Numbered from the stretch's first letter, positions 1-8,876 are shown. The stretch is 57,326 nucleotides of DNA from Sphingomonadales bacterium (GCA_011088215.1 JAALKD010000016.1:1-57326); one strand, 5' to 3'. Notes: generated from the letters alone by a model not told the origin. A program made the numbers and translations.

Positions 1-946
1 CTGCCGCCTTGGTCTCATCGATACCCAGATAAGCCAGCGCCTCCATCACATCCAGATGGGCTTTGCCAGTTGTAATAATGCCGTAGGTTGCCTTCGGGTT
101 GTTAAATATTGCGCGATCAATCGGGTTTGCACGCGCGAGGGCACGAACAGCACCCACCTTGTCTTTCATGCGGGTTTCAATTTGCATACCTGGCAGGTCT
201 GGCCAACGGTAATTAAGACCGGTTTCCGGCATCTTGAAATCTGTCGGTTCGACAAACTCCCGTGCAGCGGGCAGTTCCACCGACGCGGCGCTTTCCACGA
301 CTTCGGATATGGCCTTAAAACCGATCCACATGCCGGAAAAACGCGACAGGGCGTAACCATAAAGGCCAAATTCAATATATTCAGCGATACTTGCAGGGCT
401 GATCGTGGGCATGTAGCCGGACATAAGTGCGACATCAGATTGATGCGACATACTTGAAGATACACAGCCGTGGTCATCGCCCGCCACAACCAGCACACCG
501 CCTGTCGGCGACGAACCGTATGCGTTACCGTGTTTGAGTGCATCACCCGCCCGATCAACGCCGGGCCCCTTGCCGTACCACATGGAGAAAACACCATCGA
601 CGGTTTTATCTGCCTCTGACTCCACTTGCTGGGTACCAAGAACTGCGGTTGCAGCAAGATCTTCATTCACTGCCGGCAAAAACTCGATATCATCAGCTTC
701 GAGAAATTTCTTAGCACGCCACAGCGCCTGATCAACACCACCAACCGGCGAGCCACGGTAACCGCTAATGAAACCAGCGGTGTTCAGGTTTTGGCGTCTG
801 TCGCTTTTCCGTTGCGCCAACAGAATAGCAACCAGCGCTTGGGTGCCGGTTAAAAACACCCGGCCACTTTCCCGCCGAAAGCGATCATCGAGTGTGTAAT
901 TATCCAGATCAGATTGCGCTTCAGCACTTGCAGATTGGTCAGTCAT
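1..946 (-). CDS. Indolepyruvate ferredoxin oxidoreductase, N-terminal part (cut by window edge)
   Basis: The family oxidatively decarboxylates aryl-pyruvates, or other 2-oxoacids, to acyl-CoA in the cytoplasm during amino-acid breakdown, passing electrons to ferredoxin. Only the first 315 codons are here. The reading frame is open from ATG at 946 to the window edge. It shows the N-terminal thiamine-diphosphate oxidoreductase domain: GYRGSPVGGVD at about residues 62-72, NEDLAATAVLGTQQ at 94-107, a WYGKGPGVDR stretch at 123-132 and GGVLVVAGDDHG at 149-160. Alphaproteobacterial members are usually IorA-IorB fusions of more than 1100 residues, so most of the gene, including any iron-sulfur motif, lies outside. 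It is transcribed divergently from an Lrp/AsnC regulator 181 bp away, a common pairing for amino-acid catabolic genes. Family call firm, exact substrate uncertain. Confidence 0.88.
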   Translation of the reverse strand, partial: MTDQSASAEAQSDLDNYTLDDRFRRESGRVFLTGTQALVAILLAQRKSDRRQNLNTAGFISGYRGSPVGGVDQALWRAKKFLEADDIEFLPAVNEDLAATAVLGTQQVESEADKTVDGVFSMWYGKGPGVDRAGDALKHGNAYGSSPTGGVLVVAGDDHGCVSSSMSHQSDVALMSGYMPTISPASIAEYIEFGLYGYALSRFSGMWIGFKAISEVVESAASVELPAAREFVEPTDFKMPETGLNYRWPDLPGMQIETRMKDKVGAVRALARANPIDRAIFNNPKATYGIITTGKAHLDVMEALAYLGIDETKAA

Positions 947-1127
947 AATGGTTGGCGTTGCCAGTCCTTCAGCATGTCATGAAATGAATTGCATGTTTAT
1001 CACAGCATTGATCGCTGTGCGTTTCAAATTTCGCAGAAATTTGATCATAATTGAAAAAAATATGCCACAATTTGCAAAAAAATGATATATATGGATCATC
1101 ACGCCATCATTTTTAGGCAATCCAGTT

Positions 1128-1586
1128 ATGATCATAGCCAAATCAGACAAGGGGCTTTTAACCGCCCTCCAAGACAATTGCCGAAGCTCATCCAACGATT
1201 TAGCGGCTAGGGCAAACATGTCGTCAGCAACATGCTGGCGCAAACTAAAAAGTCTTGAAGAAGTTGGCATCATCACCGGTTATCGAGCAGTCTTGGACCG
1301 CGAGAAATTGGGCTACAATGTATGCGCCTTCACCCATGTTTCGGTTGAACGACAGTCCAACGAAATTGTCGAAAATATCGAGAAAGAATTGATCAAACAC
1401 CCGAGCATAATGGAATGTTACACCGCGACAGGTGATGCTGACTTTGTTCTACGCGTCATCGCAAAAGATATGAATGATTATGATCAGTTCCTGAATAACT
1501 TTATTTTCAAACTCGAGGGTGTCACTCATGTGCGGTCAAACATAACGCTCAGGGAATTAAAACAAACCACCCGGGTGCCGGTCTAA
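1128..1586 (+). CDS. Lrp/AsnC family transcriptional regulator
   Basis: A 152-residue protein of normal Lrp/AsnC length. An N-terminal winged helix-turn-helix covers roughly residues 6-55, followed by an alpha-beta ligand-sensing (RAM) domain at about 66-145 with the usual TATGDADFVLRV core strand. Such proteins form octamers that bind AT-rich DNA and respond to amino acids. It faces the indolepyruvate oxidoreductase gene across an AT-rich 181-bp gap with several GATCAT and A/T-tract elements, so it most likely controls that gene and itself (inference). No clear Shine-Dalgarno sequence precedes the ATG; no better in-frame start is seen upstream. Confidence 0.88.
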   Translation: MIIAKSDKGLLTALQDNCRSSSNDLAARANMSSATCWRKLKSLEEVGIITGYRAVLDREKLGYNVCAFTHVSVERQSNEIVENIEKELIKHPSIMECYTATGDADFVLRVIAKDMNDYDQFLNNFIFKLEGVTHVRSNITLRELKQTTRVPV

Positions 1587-1593
1587 CCAAGTA

Positions 1594-1626
1594 AAAAGCC
1601 CTCAGACACTACACCTGAAGGCTTTT
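1594..1626. terminator. Bidirectional hairpin terminator between lrp-like gene and nrdA
   Basis: Two 12-bp arms, AAAAGCCCTCAG (1594-1605) and CTGAAGGCTTTT (1615-1626), pair with one mismatch around a 9-nt loop. The A-tract on one side and the T-tract on the other let it work on both strands. It sits between two convergent genes, downstream of the regulator ending at 1586 and of nrdA ending at 1659. Confidence 0.8.
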
Positions 1627-1658
1627 CTTACAATTACTTTAAAGCTGACTTCGCTCCG

Positions 1659-3491
1659 CTACTGGCAAGCAAGGCACTCTTCATAATCTGTTGAATTGGC
1701 CGCCGCCAGTTCCAGCTGCTTTTCCTGTTCTCGTTGCGACGCTTTGGTAGAGCCAGTTGCAACAACCTCAGCGCGCGCTATTGATTTGGAGCGGCAGTAA
1801 TACAGGCTTTTCAAGCCCTTTTTCCATGCTTGGTAATGAATCTGGTGCAAGTCGCGCTTATGCACATCTGCAGGCAGGAATATGTTCACTGACTGCGCCT
1901 GCGAAATATGCGGCGCACGGTCTGCGGCCAGCTCAACCACCCAGCGTTGGTCAAGTTCAAAGGCGGTTTTAAACACATCTTTTTCATCCTGGGTCAGGAA
2001 GTCAAAATGCTGAACCGAGCCTTCATTGATCGTGATCGAGGTCCAAATTTCGTCGGTGTTCTTGCCTTTTTCATCAAGCAGCTTGGTCAAGGCCTGATTG
2101 TGAACAATGAAATTACCAGACAGAGTTTTCTGATTATAGCTATTAGCCGCAATTGGTTCAATTCCCGGACTGGCACCGCCACAAATGGTGGAGATAGACG
2201 CCGTTGGCGCAATCGCCGTTTTGTTGGAGAACCGCTCCATCATGCCGTAATCAGCCGCATCCGGGCACGGGCCGCGCTCAAACGCTAAAGCTTCAGAGGC
2301 TCGGTTCACTTCCTTTTCAATATGTTTGAAAATATTGAAATTCCATGATTTCGCCATCGAACTTTCAAACGGAATCATATTGTTCTGCAAGAAGCTATGG
2401 AAACCCATAACACCTAGCCCAACAGACCGTTCGCGCATGGCCGCATAGCGGGCCTTTGCCATTTCGCTTGGCGCCCGATCAATGAAGTCCTGAAGCACAT
2501 TGTCAAGGAACCGCATCACGTCAGGAATGAAGTTCTTGTCATCCTTCCATGCCTGGAAATGCTCGAGGTTCAAACTGGACAAACAACAAACAGCCGTACG
2601 CTCGTTACCTAAATGGTCAACCCCGGTTGGCAGGGTAATTTCAGCACACAAGTTGGATGTTTTAACCGTTAGTCCCGCTAGCTTGTGGTGCTCCGGCATT
2701 TGCCGGTTTACAGTATCCGAATAGATGAAATAGGGCTCGCCAGTTTCAACGCGGGCAGTCAGCAGACGAATCCACAGGCCGCGCGCCGATACAGTACGAA
2801 CAACATGGTTATCCTTCGGGCTCGTCAGCGCCCACTCTTCATCGGCCTCCACGGCACGCATGAAGGCATCTGAAATCAATACACCGTGGTGCAGGTTGGG
2901 TGTTTTCCGGTTCGGATCACCACCGGTTGGCCGGCGCAGTTCAGCAAACTCTTCAATCTCAGGGTGACTAACTGGCAGATAAATCGCCGCAGAACCACGA
3001 CGCAATGAGCCTTGGGAAATTGCTAGCGTCAGGCTATCCATCACGCGTACAAACGGTATGATACCGCTGGTTTTACCAACGCCGCCAACTGTTTCACCTA
3101 TCGATCGCAAATTACCCCAATAAGAGCCAATGCCGCCACCGCGGGACGCAAGCCAGACATTCTCTGTCCATAGGTCAACAATAGAACCCAGCTTATCCTG
3201 CGCTTCATTGAGAAAACAGCTAATCGGCAATCCCCGATTGGTACCACCGTTCGAGAGCACAGGTGTTGCAGGCATGAACCAAAGGTTAGAAATATAATTG
3301 TAAAGTCGCTGTGAATGCGCAGCGTCATCGCCGTAAAACGAGGCAACGCGCGCGAACAAATCCTGATAACTTTCCCCTGGCATCAAATAGCGGTCCGTCA
3401 GGGTCGCTTTGCCAAATTCAGTCAACAGTTCGTCTTTATTGCGGTCAATCTCAACAGCACCGCCATGCTCGAAATGAGTTACTTCAAACAT
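1659..3491 (-). CDS. nrdA: Ribonucleoside-diphosphate reductase, alpha (large) subunit
   Basis: Catalytic subunit of class I ribonucleotide reductase, which makes deoxyribonucleotides from ribonucleoside diphosphates in the cytosol using a radical supplied by NrdB. Active-site features visible in the 610 residues: C92 and C302 as the likely substrate-reducing cysteine pair, N280-C282-E284 in SNLCAEITLP as the radical site, the radical-transfer tyrosine pair Y564-Y565 in LKSLYY, and a C-terminal CxxC (C606, C609) that re-reduces the active site. It starts directly in the barrel-leading region, with no ATP-cone. A purine-rich ribosome site, GGAGTAAGAGG, precedes the ATG at 3491. No nrdB lies next to it. 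Two NrdR-like boxes lie about 280 bp upstream. Confidence 0.95.
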   Translation of the reverse strand: MFEVTHFEHGGAVEIDRNKDELLTEFGKATLTDRYLMPGESYQDLFARVASFYGDDAAHSQRLYNYISNLWFMPATPVLSNGGTNRGLPISCFLNEAQDKLGSIVDLWTENVWLASRGGGIGSYWGNLRSIGETVGGVGKTSGIIPFVRVMDSLTLAISQGSLRRGSAAIYLPVSHPEIEEFAELRRPTGGDPNRKTPNLHHGVLISDAFMRAVEADEEWALTSPKDNHVVRTVSARGLWIRLLTARVETGEPYFIYSDTVNRQMPEHHKLAGLTVKTSNLCAEITLPTGVDHLGNERTAVCCLSSLNLEHFQAWKDDKNFIPDVMRFLDNVLQDFIDRAPSEMAKARYAAMRERSVGLGVMGFHSFLQNNMIPFESSMAKSWNFNIFKHIEKEVNRASEALAFERGPCPDAADYGMMERFSNKTAIAPTASISTICGGASPGIEPIAANSYNQKTLSGNFIVHNQALTKLLDEKGKNTDEIWTSITINEGSVQHFDFLTQDEKDVFKTAFELDQRWVVELAADRAPHISQAQSVNIFLPADVHKRDLHQIHYQAWKKGLKSLYYCRSKSIARAEVVATGSTKASQREQEKQLELAAANSTDYEECLACQ

Positions 3492-4027
3492 CTTTGCCTC
3501 TTACTCCCTCGTCCGTCCCGGTTTCCAGACCCTGATAACAATTTGATTTTGATTTCAATGCGGCCAGAATCCTTGTTTGAATCCGAGACGCAGACTCCTT
3601 CCTCGCTTCGGGAAACCTGACAAGGTTGCCCGATTGGAGAACAAAAGTCGAACAAAATCAACTTATTCTTTATTTTCAATATCTTACGAAGCAGCCCGCC
3701 CGATGTCCCCCGATTGGACCGCATTTCGCTCGTTGTGAAATTTAAGATAAGGGCGAATGCAGCCTCTCGTCAAGATAAAGTGGTAAAACTTTTAAACGCC
3801 CACAATATCTGGTGTTTGCGACGCTCACTCATTGCCCTGTCTTGGTGTGAATTTTTGGCAGGCGCAAAAGCCAGTAACAAAAGCCCATAATTTACGGCGA
3901 TTCGCGGCACGCACAGGAATTTCTGTGGCAAAAACTCGTGCAGCAAAAAACACAGTCTATTCTGGCACACCGTCAGTCGTAACTTTTGGGAAATTCACCA
4001 GTAACTCTACACTGGTTTCGGCAAACC
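3492..4027 (-). other. Long nrdA leader/promoter region without a gene
   Basis: 536 bp between the accA stop and the nrdA start. I find no convincing reading frame. The accA-distal half carries the paired NrdR-like boxes (3768-3815), so transcription of nrdA probably begins near there and leaves an mRNA leader of about 250 nt. A weak ACCAGT/ACTGGT hairpin (3997-4016) just after accA lacks a T-tract and may or may not terminate accA. Confidence 0.5.
3768..3815 (-). promoter_or_regulatory. Paired NrdR boxes upstream of nrdA
   Basis: NrdR represses ribonucleotide reductase genes through two 16-bp palindromic boxes (consensus acaCwAtATaTwGtgt) about three helical turns apart. The box at 3800-3815 (CCACAATATCTGGTGT) matches by my count 13 of 16 positions. 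A weaker one at 3768-3783 (CGTCAAGATAAAGTGG) matches 10 of 16. Their starts are exactly 32 bp apart, the spacing expected for cooperative NrdR binding. The boxes lie upstream of nrdA on the same strand. The nrdR gene itself is not in this window. Confidence 0.72.
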
Positions 4028-4984
4028 CTAATTCAGGTTTTTGTCACCCAGCGCCAGGAATTTATCTCGACGAATTTGCTTCAGGCGCGAGTTGTCCAGC
4101 CCTGCCATGTCGCGCAAGCCGTTTTCGATATGATCACCGAGCATATTCAAGGCGCGCTCCGGGTCGCGATGCGAACCGCCCAGGGGTTCCGGCACAATGC
4201 CATCAATCACACCCAGACCCAACAAGTCCTGCGCGGTTATTTTCAGAGCAATAGCGGCGTCCTGTGCCTTGTCATTTGTTCGCCACAGAATAGATGCACA
4301 GCCTTCCGGCGAAATAACCGAATAGATGGCGTGTTCCATCATCAGCACATGGTTTGCAGCGGCAATAGCAACAGCTCCGCCAGAGCCGCCTTCGCCGACA
4401 ATACAGGCAACCACCGGCACACCCAGCGACAAACATGTATCAGTTGAGCGAGCAATAGCCTCAGCCTGCCCGCGTTCTTCGGCGCCGACCCCCGGATAAG
4501 CACCCGGCGTGTCAACCAGTGTAATCACAGGCAAACCAAATCGGTCAGCCATCTCCATCAGACGAATGGCTTTGCGGTATCCCTCAGGGCGCGCCATCCC
4601 AAAATTATGCTTGAGGCGACCCTCAGTGTCTAAACCCTTTTCATGGCCCATTACCACACAGGCCTCGCCGCGAAAACGCGCCAAACCACCGAGCAGCGCT
4701 GCGTCTTCGCCGAAAACACGATCACCTCCGAGCGGAGTAAAATCCTCCAGAAGGTGATTGGCAATGTCGGTAAAATGAGGCCGCTCCGGATGACGGGCAA
4801 CCTGTATTTTTTGGCTGGGCGTCAAACCGGCATAAGTTTCTTTGAGCAGTTTACCAAGCTTGGTTTCCAACTGCCCAACTTCCGACGAAATATCAACATC
4901 ACCAGACCCACCAGAAAAACTTCTCAATTCTCTGATCTTGCCTTCCAGTTCGGCGATTGGTTTCTCGAACTCAAGGAATGTCAT
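4028..4984 (-). CDS. accA: Acetyl-CoA carboxylase carboxyltransferase subunit alpha
   Basis: AccA and AccD form the carboxyltransferase that moves the carboxyl group from biotin to acetyl-CoA, giving malonyl-CoA for fatty-acid synthesis. The length, 318 residues, is normal. Counting from the upstream ATG at 4987, visible motifs are GGDRVFGED (88-95), NFGMARPEGYRKA (128-140), DTPGAYPGVGAEERGQ (159-174) and the GEGGSGGA oxyanion loop (198-205), all typical of the crotonase-fold active site. Two adjacent ATG codons exist; I chose 4984 because AAGG then sits at better spacing. The xerD gene ends 220 bp upstream on the same strand, a neighbourhood seen in other alphaproteobacteria. Confidence 0.96.
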   Translation of the reverse strand: MTFLEFEKPIAELEGKIRELRSFSGGSGDVDISSEVGQLETKLGKLLKETYAGLTPSQKIQVARHPERPHFTDIANHLLEDFTPLGGDRVFGEDAALLGGLARFRGEACVVMGHEKGLDTEGRLKHNFGMARPEGYRKAIRLMEMADRFGLPVITLVDTPGAYPGVGAEERGQAEAIARSTDTCLSLGVPVVACIVGEGGSGGAVAIAAANHVLMMEHAIYSVISPEGCASILWRTNDKAQDAAIALKITAQDLLGLGVIDGIVPEPLGGSHRDPERALNMLGDHIENGLRDMAGLDNSRLKQIRRDKFLALGDKNLN

Positions 4985-5206
4985 CATATCCTTATCTTTC
5001 GTCGTTTAGGTTTGGTCAGCTTTATGCAGTTAACCATGTTTTGTTCGCGAGCGCAAAATCACTAAACCGAGCTGTCTTGTCAAGGCTTGTAATCATTCGA
5101 AACCACAAAGGTTTCGCTCGCGGCTCTCACCTAGATTCGATGTAAGCGCACTGATGACCAAATGCAAGGCCGTGCCCGGCAAGCCCTGCCTTTCAACCAC
5201 TTGCCA

Positions 5207-6136
5207 TCAGTCTTCTGCAAGCGGATGCTTGGTCAACACCAAACTCTTTAACCGCTCTTCAAGCACATGAGTATAAATCTGGGTTGTTGAAATATCCGCG
5301 TGCCCCAGCATCTGTTGTACCGCACGCAGGTCAGCGCCGTTTGACAGTAAATGAGTTGCGAATGCATGCCTAAGCTTGTGCGGACTAACGCTGGTGGGTT
5401 CCAGTCCTGCTTCAACCGCCAGGCTTTTCAGCATCTGCCCAACGCGCCGCCGCGTCAGGTGTCCCTCTGCGCCCCTGGACGGGAACAGAAATCCGCTTAC
5501 CGTGCTGCTGCGATCAGCGACAGAGCCTTTTCCCGCGTCTACTACCCTTAAAGCCTCGAGATAAGTCATCAAGGCACGTCGGGCTTTGCCACCAAGCGGC
5601 ACCATCCGCTCACGACCACCTTTGCCACGCACCATAATCATGGTTGTGTCTGGCCCAACGGCCCGGCGTGGCAGGCTGACCAATTCACTGATCCGTAAAC
5701 CGGTTGCATAAAGCGTTTCCAGCAGCGCGTGTGCGCGCAGGGCCTTGATGTTGCCGCTAGCTGTCGCTTGCTCTGCAGTATCCAGCAATTTTTCCACTTG
5801 GCTGTCAGAAAGTATTTTTGGCAAAACCTGCGGCAAGCGCGGACTTTCAATATTTTTAGCTGGGTTATCGCTGCGCAGGCCTTCGCGGAACATAAACAAA
5901 AAAAGCTGGCGAATAGCCGACAACCGGCGTGCCACCGTTGATGTCTTAAGGCCCTGCTTGTGCAGGCCGGCCAGATAAGCCCGCACTGCTTCCGCATCAA
6001 CCTCTATAAGCGGAAGAGGTGTACAGGCCATAAAATCTTCAATATCGCTGCGATAGGCCAATAAGCTGTTAACAGCACATGCGCGTTCCGCAGCCAGCAT
6101 CTCCAAAAACTGATCAACAAGGTCGGCGTCGGACAT
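5207..6136 (-). CDS. xerD: Site-specific tyrosine recombinase XerD
   Basis: XerD works with XerC at the dif site to resolve chromosome dimers at division. In its 309 residues the N-terminal SAM-like core-binding domain spans about 5-90 and the catalytic domain about 105-300. The complete catalytic set is visible: R148 (TGLRISEL), K172 (GKGGRE), H253 and R256 (HKLRH), H279 (LGHADI) and the nucleophile Y288 (QIYTH). XerC would score similarly in places, but accA linkage and overall length favour XerD. The start codon lies five bases after the stop of the large exported protein gene upstream, so the two are probably co-transcribed and translationally coupled. It is a housekeeping recombinase, not evidence of a mobile element. 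Confidence 0.93.
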   Translation of the reverse strand: MSDADLVDQFLEMLAAERACAVNSLLAYRSDIEDFMACTPLPLIEVDAEAVRAYLAGLHKQGLKTSTVARRLSAIRQLFLFMFREGLRSDNPAKNIESPRLPQVLPKILSDSQVEKLLDTAEQATASGNIKALRAHALLETLYATGLRISELVSLPRRAVGPDTTMIMVRGKGGRERMVPLGGKARRALMTYLEALRVVDAGKGSVADRSSTVSGFLFPSRGAEGHLTRRRVGQMLKSLAVEAGLEPTSVSPHKLRHAFATHLLSNGADLRAVQQMLGHADISTTQIYTHVLEERLKSLVLTKHPLAED

Positions 6137-6141
6137 GGTGG

Positions 6142-8448
6142 TTAAAGTTTCTGGCTAATCAGGATTTCCAACGCCAGCGTTTTTGCTGTGTCCTCAAAGC
6201 CCAATCGCTTAAGCCCCGATATCAACACACCAGATATCGCCGGTGGCAGGTCTGCCGGGCTAACTTCGCTCAGAAGCTGATACAATGATGACAAGGCGGC
6301 CAGTGGGTCTTCACGCTGCACGTTTATCTCGAACTTGCGCCACAGTGCTGGGGAAATCATAACGCCCTCAAAAGCTGTTGGACCGTCTGCAATTGTTAGC
6401 CACAAACCTTCAGGCACCGCACCGCCGGCGGCGTCCATCACGCTAAACAGCAAGTTAGCCCGCTCAAAAGCCTGTGGGCCTGCCACCTGTTGTTGCCACC
6501 ATAGCGCCAGACGATTGGCGGAATTTACCGCAAGTTGGTCTTCGCCCACGGCGAGCAATGGCCACAAAGCAATTAGTGCCTTGTCTACTTCGAGGTTTTG
6601 GCCTGCAACACTTGTGCGCAGCCCTCTCGACCAATCGTTGGCGCGTTGCTCATTACCGGACAATGTCGCCGACCTGGCTAAATTTGCACGCAAATCTGCC
6701 GTAAGATCAGCGAGTTCAGCAAATCCGCCTGGTTGAGTAAGGGCGGCAATAACCGGCGCGAACGCCGCTTGCTTTCCATTGTCTGTCGCACGTTGCCAAA
6801 AATAATTAAGTGCAGGAATTTTTTGCGCCTCAGTCCCCGCACCCGCGATCAACGCAAGCAACGTTGTTTGCAAACGGTTTTCATCGACAACTGGTACTTC
6901 CGCATCTGGCGTAGCTACTATCAACTGCGTCCGATCAGCCACCGCATCGATCGGTCCTTGGTCCGCCAGAATCTGTGCTGCCTGTGCAGCAAAAGATAGC
7001 GCAGCCTGCGCTTCTCCGTCTTGCAGCGTAATCGATCGAGCAAAAGCCGCCATGGCTTCACCGCTACCGATTCCGCGTTCGATTAGAAAAGCGACAAGCA
7101 TACTCTGCGCCTCAATCGACAAAGACGGATTTTCGAGCAACAACGGAATGGCCAGCGGGTTAAGGCCCTTTGCCGCAATTGCCGTTACTTTGGCGCGCGC
7201 CAAACGGGCCATTGCCACGGTCAAAACATCGGCTTGAAGCGCCCCCTCAATAGATATCCGCTCAGACAAAACAGCACCCGGAGGCTGTTCGGCTTCAATG
7301 AGTATTTGATCCAACAATTGGTAAAAAATTGGCTCAATCTGAGTGGTTTCTTCCAAAATACCAAGCTGAAAGTCTACACCAATACGATTGCCTGTTGCCG
7401 CCATACAAAAGGCTGCCAAACGCAGCCAATATGGGTCGACGTCTCGCTCCCGCTCGGCTTCCGCGATCAGGCAGGCATCAGTCAGTTCGCTTTTTAACAG
7501 ATGTGCACGCACAAAATGCCGCGACAGAGCAGACCAATCAACGTCGGACGGCAATCCCTCAATCAAATTCACATAAGCAGTTGCATTCGCGCTTGCTTCA
7601 AAAACCCCAAGCCGCGCCTCGATAATTTTTATAATGTCGTCCTGGCCGCTCGGGGCAGGCAGCGAAAACCCCGATCCCGCAATTGAGCCCGCGAGACGGG
7701 TCAGCGCGGGCGAAAAGGATGGCTGCGCCAGCCGATCCAAGAATATTTTTATTTCCGCACGACCATAACCCTGCCAAACAGTTTCAATGGAGTTTGCAAG
7801 CCCCTGCACTGCAAGACCGGACGGATCAATCCGCTCCAACGAGCCTTCCTGAATACCGCCAACAGCGTCTGGCCCAGTTCCACCGTCTGGGCCGGGGCCA
7901 CCGTCTGGTGTCTGTTCTGCGCCAGCATCAGTTGGGTCTTGCCTTTCGCCCAAAAGCTGTATGCCACCAATAGATCGGTTTTCATCGCCGTCTGGTTGAC
8001 CAACTGTTCCGCTAGGACCAACGCCTTCATTTGTTGGAATATCCACTTCTGTTTTAGGAATATTCTCATCGGCCACAGCGTCCTGCGGGACAGGCAGTGG
8101 CACTGGAACAGACCCTTTGGCAACCAGCGGCTTGGGCAATATAGATGTCGGTGCGCCGATACTCGGGCCTTGCTGACGCTCCGAGGTTACTTTGGGTCCG
8201 ATGAAGTACAGTGTCTTTTTTGTTGGCCGTTTATTGTCATCCGAAATATCTGATTCCAGATCACCCGTTTGTGGATCGTCAGGTTGAGCCTGCTCGACCT
8301 CATCGGCTTGATCGTCCTGATCCTGAGCACTGACTGATATGCCGGCAACGGCGGTGCCAATCGCGAGAAAGCTAGCGGTTGCCAGGCAAAGAACAAACCG
8401 GCGATGCAAATATTTTTGTTTCGCTATCAATGTTTGTTTCATTGCCAA
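6142..8448 (-). CDS. Large exported protein of unknown function, acidic linker plus helical repeats
   Basis: I do not recognise a named family. The 768-residue protein begins with a basic stretch, then a hydrophobic segment (LCLATASFLAIGTAVAGISV) ending near SAQDQ, which reads as a signal peptide. Residues about 43-195 are acidic and rich in Gly, Pro and Asp (for example PDGGPGPDGGTGPD), probably a disordered linker. From about 200 to the end the sequence is Ala/Leu-rich and helical, with short repeated helix pairs that suggest a TPR- or HEAT-like solenoid. ATG at 8448 or 8442 are both possible. It sits between a 46-residue membrane peptide gene and xerD, probably in one transcript. Inferred location: periplasm or cell surface; role unknown. 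Confidence 0.82.
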   Translation of the reverse strand: MAMKQTLIAKQKYLHRRFVLCLATASFLAIGTAVAGISVSAQDQDDQADEVEQAQPDDPQTGDLESDISDDNKRPTKKTLYFIGPKVTSERQQGPSIGAPTSILPKPLVAKGSVPVPLPVPQDAVADENIPKTEVDIPTNEGVGPSGTVGQPDGDENRSIGGIQLLGERQDPTDAGAEQTPDGGPGPDGGTGPDAVGGIQEGSLERIDPSGLAVQGLANSIETVWQGYGRAEIKIFLDRLAQPSFSPALTRLAGSIAGSGFSLPAPSGQDDIIKIIEARLGVFEASANATAYVNLIEGLPSDVDWSALSRHFVRAHLLKSELTDACLIAEAERERDVDPYWLRLAAFCMAATGNRIGVDFQLGILEETTQIEPIFYQLLDQILIEAEQPPGAVLSERISIEGALQADVLTVAMARLARAKVTAIAAKGLNPLAIPLLLENPSLSIEAQSMLVAFLIERGIGSGEAMAAFARSITLQDGEAQAALSFAAQAAQILADQGPIDAVADRTQLIVATPDAEVPVVDENRLQTTLLALIAGAGTEAQKIPALNYFWQRATDNGKQAAFAPVIAALTQPGGFAELADLTADLRANLARSATLSGNEQRANDWSRGLRTSVAGQNLEVDKALIALWPLLAVGEDQLAVNSANRLALWWQQQVAGPQAFERANLLFSVMDAAGGAVPEGLWLTIADGPTAFEGVMISPALWRKFEINVQREDPLAALSSLYQLLSEVSPADLPPAISGVLISGLKRLGFEDTAKTLALEILISQKL

Positions 8449-8499
8449 AACCGTTTCATTATCAAAGCCATCTAATTGCCAGAACCATTTCGCTATCCA
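8418..8499 (-). repeat. Imperfect short tandem repeat over the start of the exported-protein gene
   Basis: A motif of the form GTTTCGCTATC recurs at about 8418, 8453 (GTTTCATTATC) and 8487 (ATTTCGCTATC), a period of 34-35 bp. A linked ATTGCCAAAACC / ATTGCCAGAACC pair lies at 8441 and 8475. The array runs across the first codons of the gene starting at 8448 and into its leader, so copy change would alter the N-terminus or spacing. Confidence 0.45.
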
Positions 8500-8512
8500 G
8501 GCTGCTTCTTGA

Positions 8513-8653
8513 CTATGACGGGAAACGATCGTTGCTCAGGGTTTTGCTCACCTTTTCAGACGGCGCTGGAATATCCCAGGTCATCAAAAACAAACCGCCG
8601 CCAACAATTAACAGCGCGGCTACGGCCAACAAAATCTGTGTTAGTTTCGACAT
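8513..8653 (-). CDS. Small single-span membrane protein (46 aa)
   Basis: A small gene with ATG at 8653 and TAG at 8515-8513. It has a short polar N-terminus (MSKLTQ), one hydrophobic segment at residues about 7-24 (ILLAVAALLIVGGGLFLM), then a short tail beginning TWDIPAPSEKV and ending NDRFPS. From memory, peptides with a membrane span followed by a TWDIPAP-type tail and a DRFP ending recur as conserved hypothetical proteins in alphaproteobacteria, which is why I call it real; this was not searched. It lies 64 bp upstream of the large exported protein and is probably first in that operon. Function unknown; topology suggests a short periplasmic tail. Confidence 0.7.
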   Translation of the reverse strand: MSKLTQILLAVAALLIVGGGLFLMTWDIPAPSEKVSKTLSNDRFPS

Positions 8654-8876
8654 TTAAACACTTTCTATCGCAATCAATCCATGTCCCAGCCAACAAGAAG
8701 CAAGCTATCAGCTTTTTATAAGTCCAGCGACGCATCAAGTCCAGCGATCATACCGACTGATAGTCGACCAATGGCACAAGCTTGATTGTGGCAAGTGTCG
8801 AAATTATGACCCACTGAGCCAATATTACGCTGCGGAGCAACAAAAAGCCTTTGCGACAGCCATATAGACCCTATAA

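Noticed and set aside
3997..4016. ACCAGT/ACTGGT hairpin as the accA terminator
   Set aside because: The stem is only six pairs and no T-tract follows on the minus strand.
5207..6136. XerD as a phage or island integrase
   Set aside because: Sequence and accA linkage fit the housekeeping recombinase; no attachment repeats or phage genes are near.
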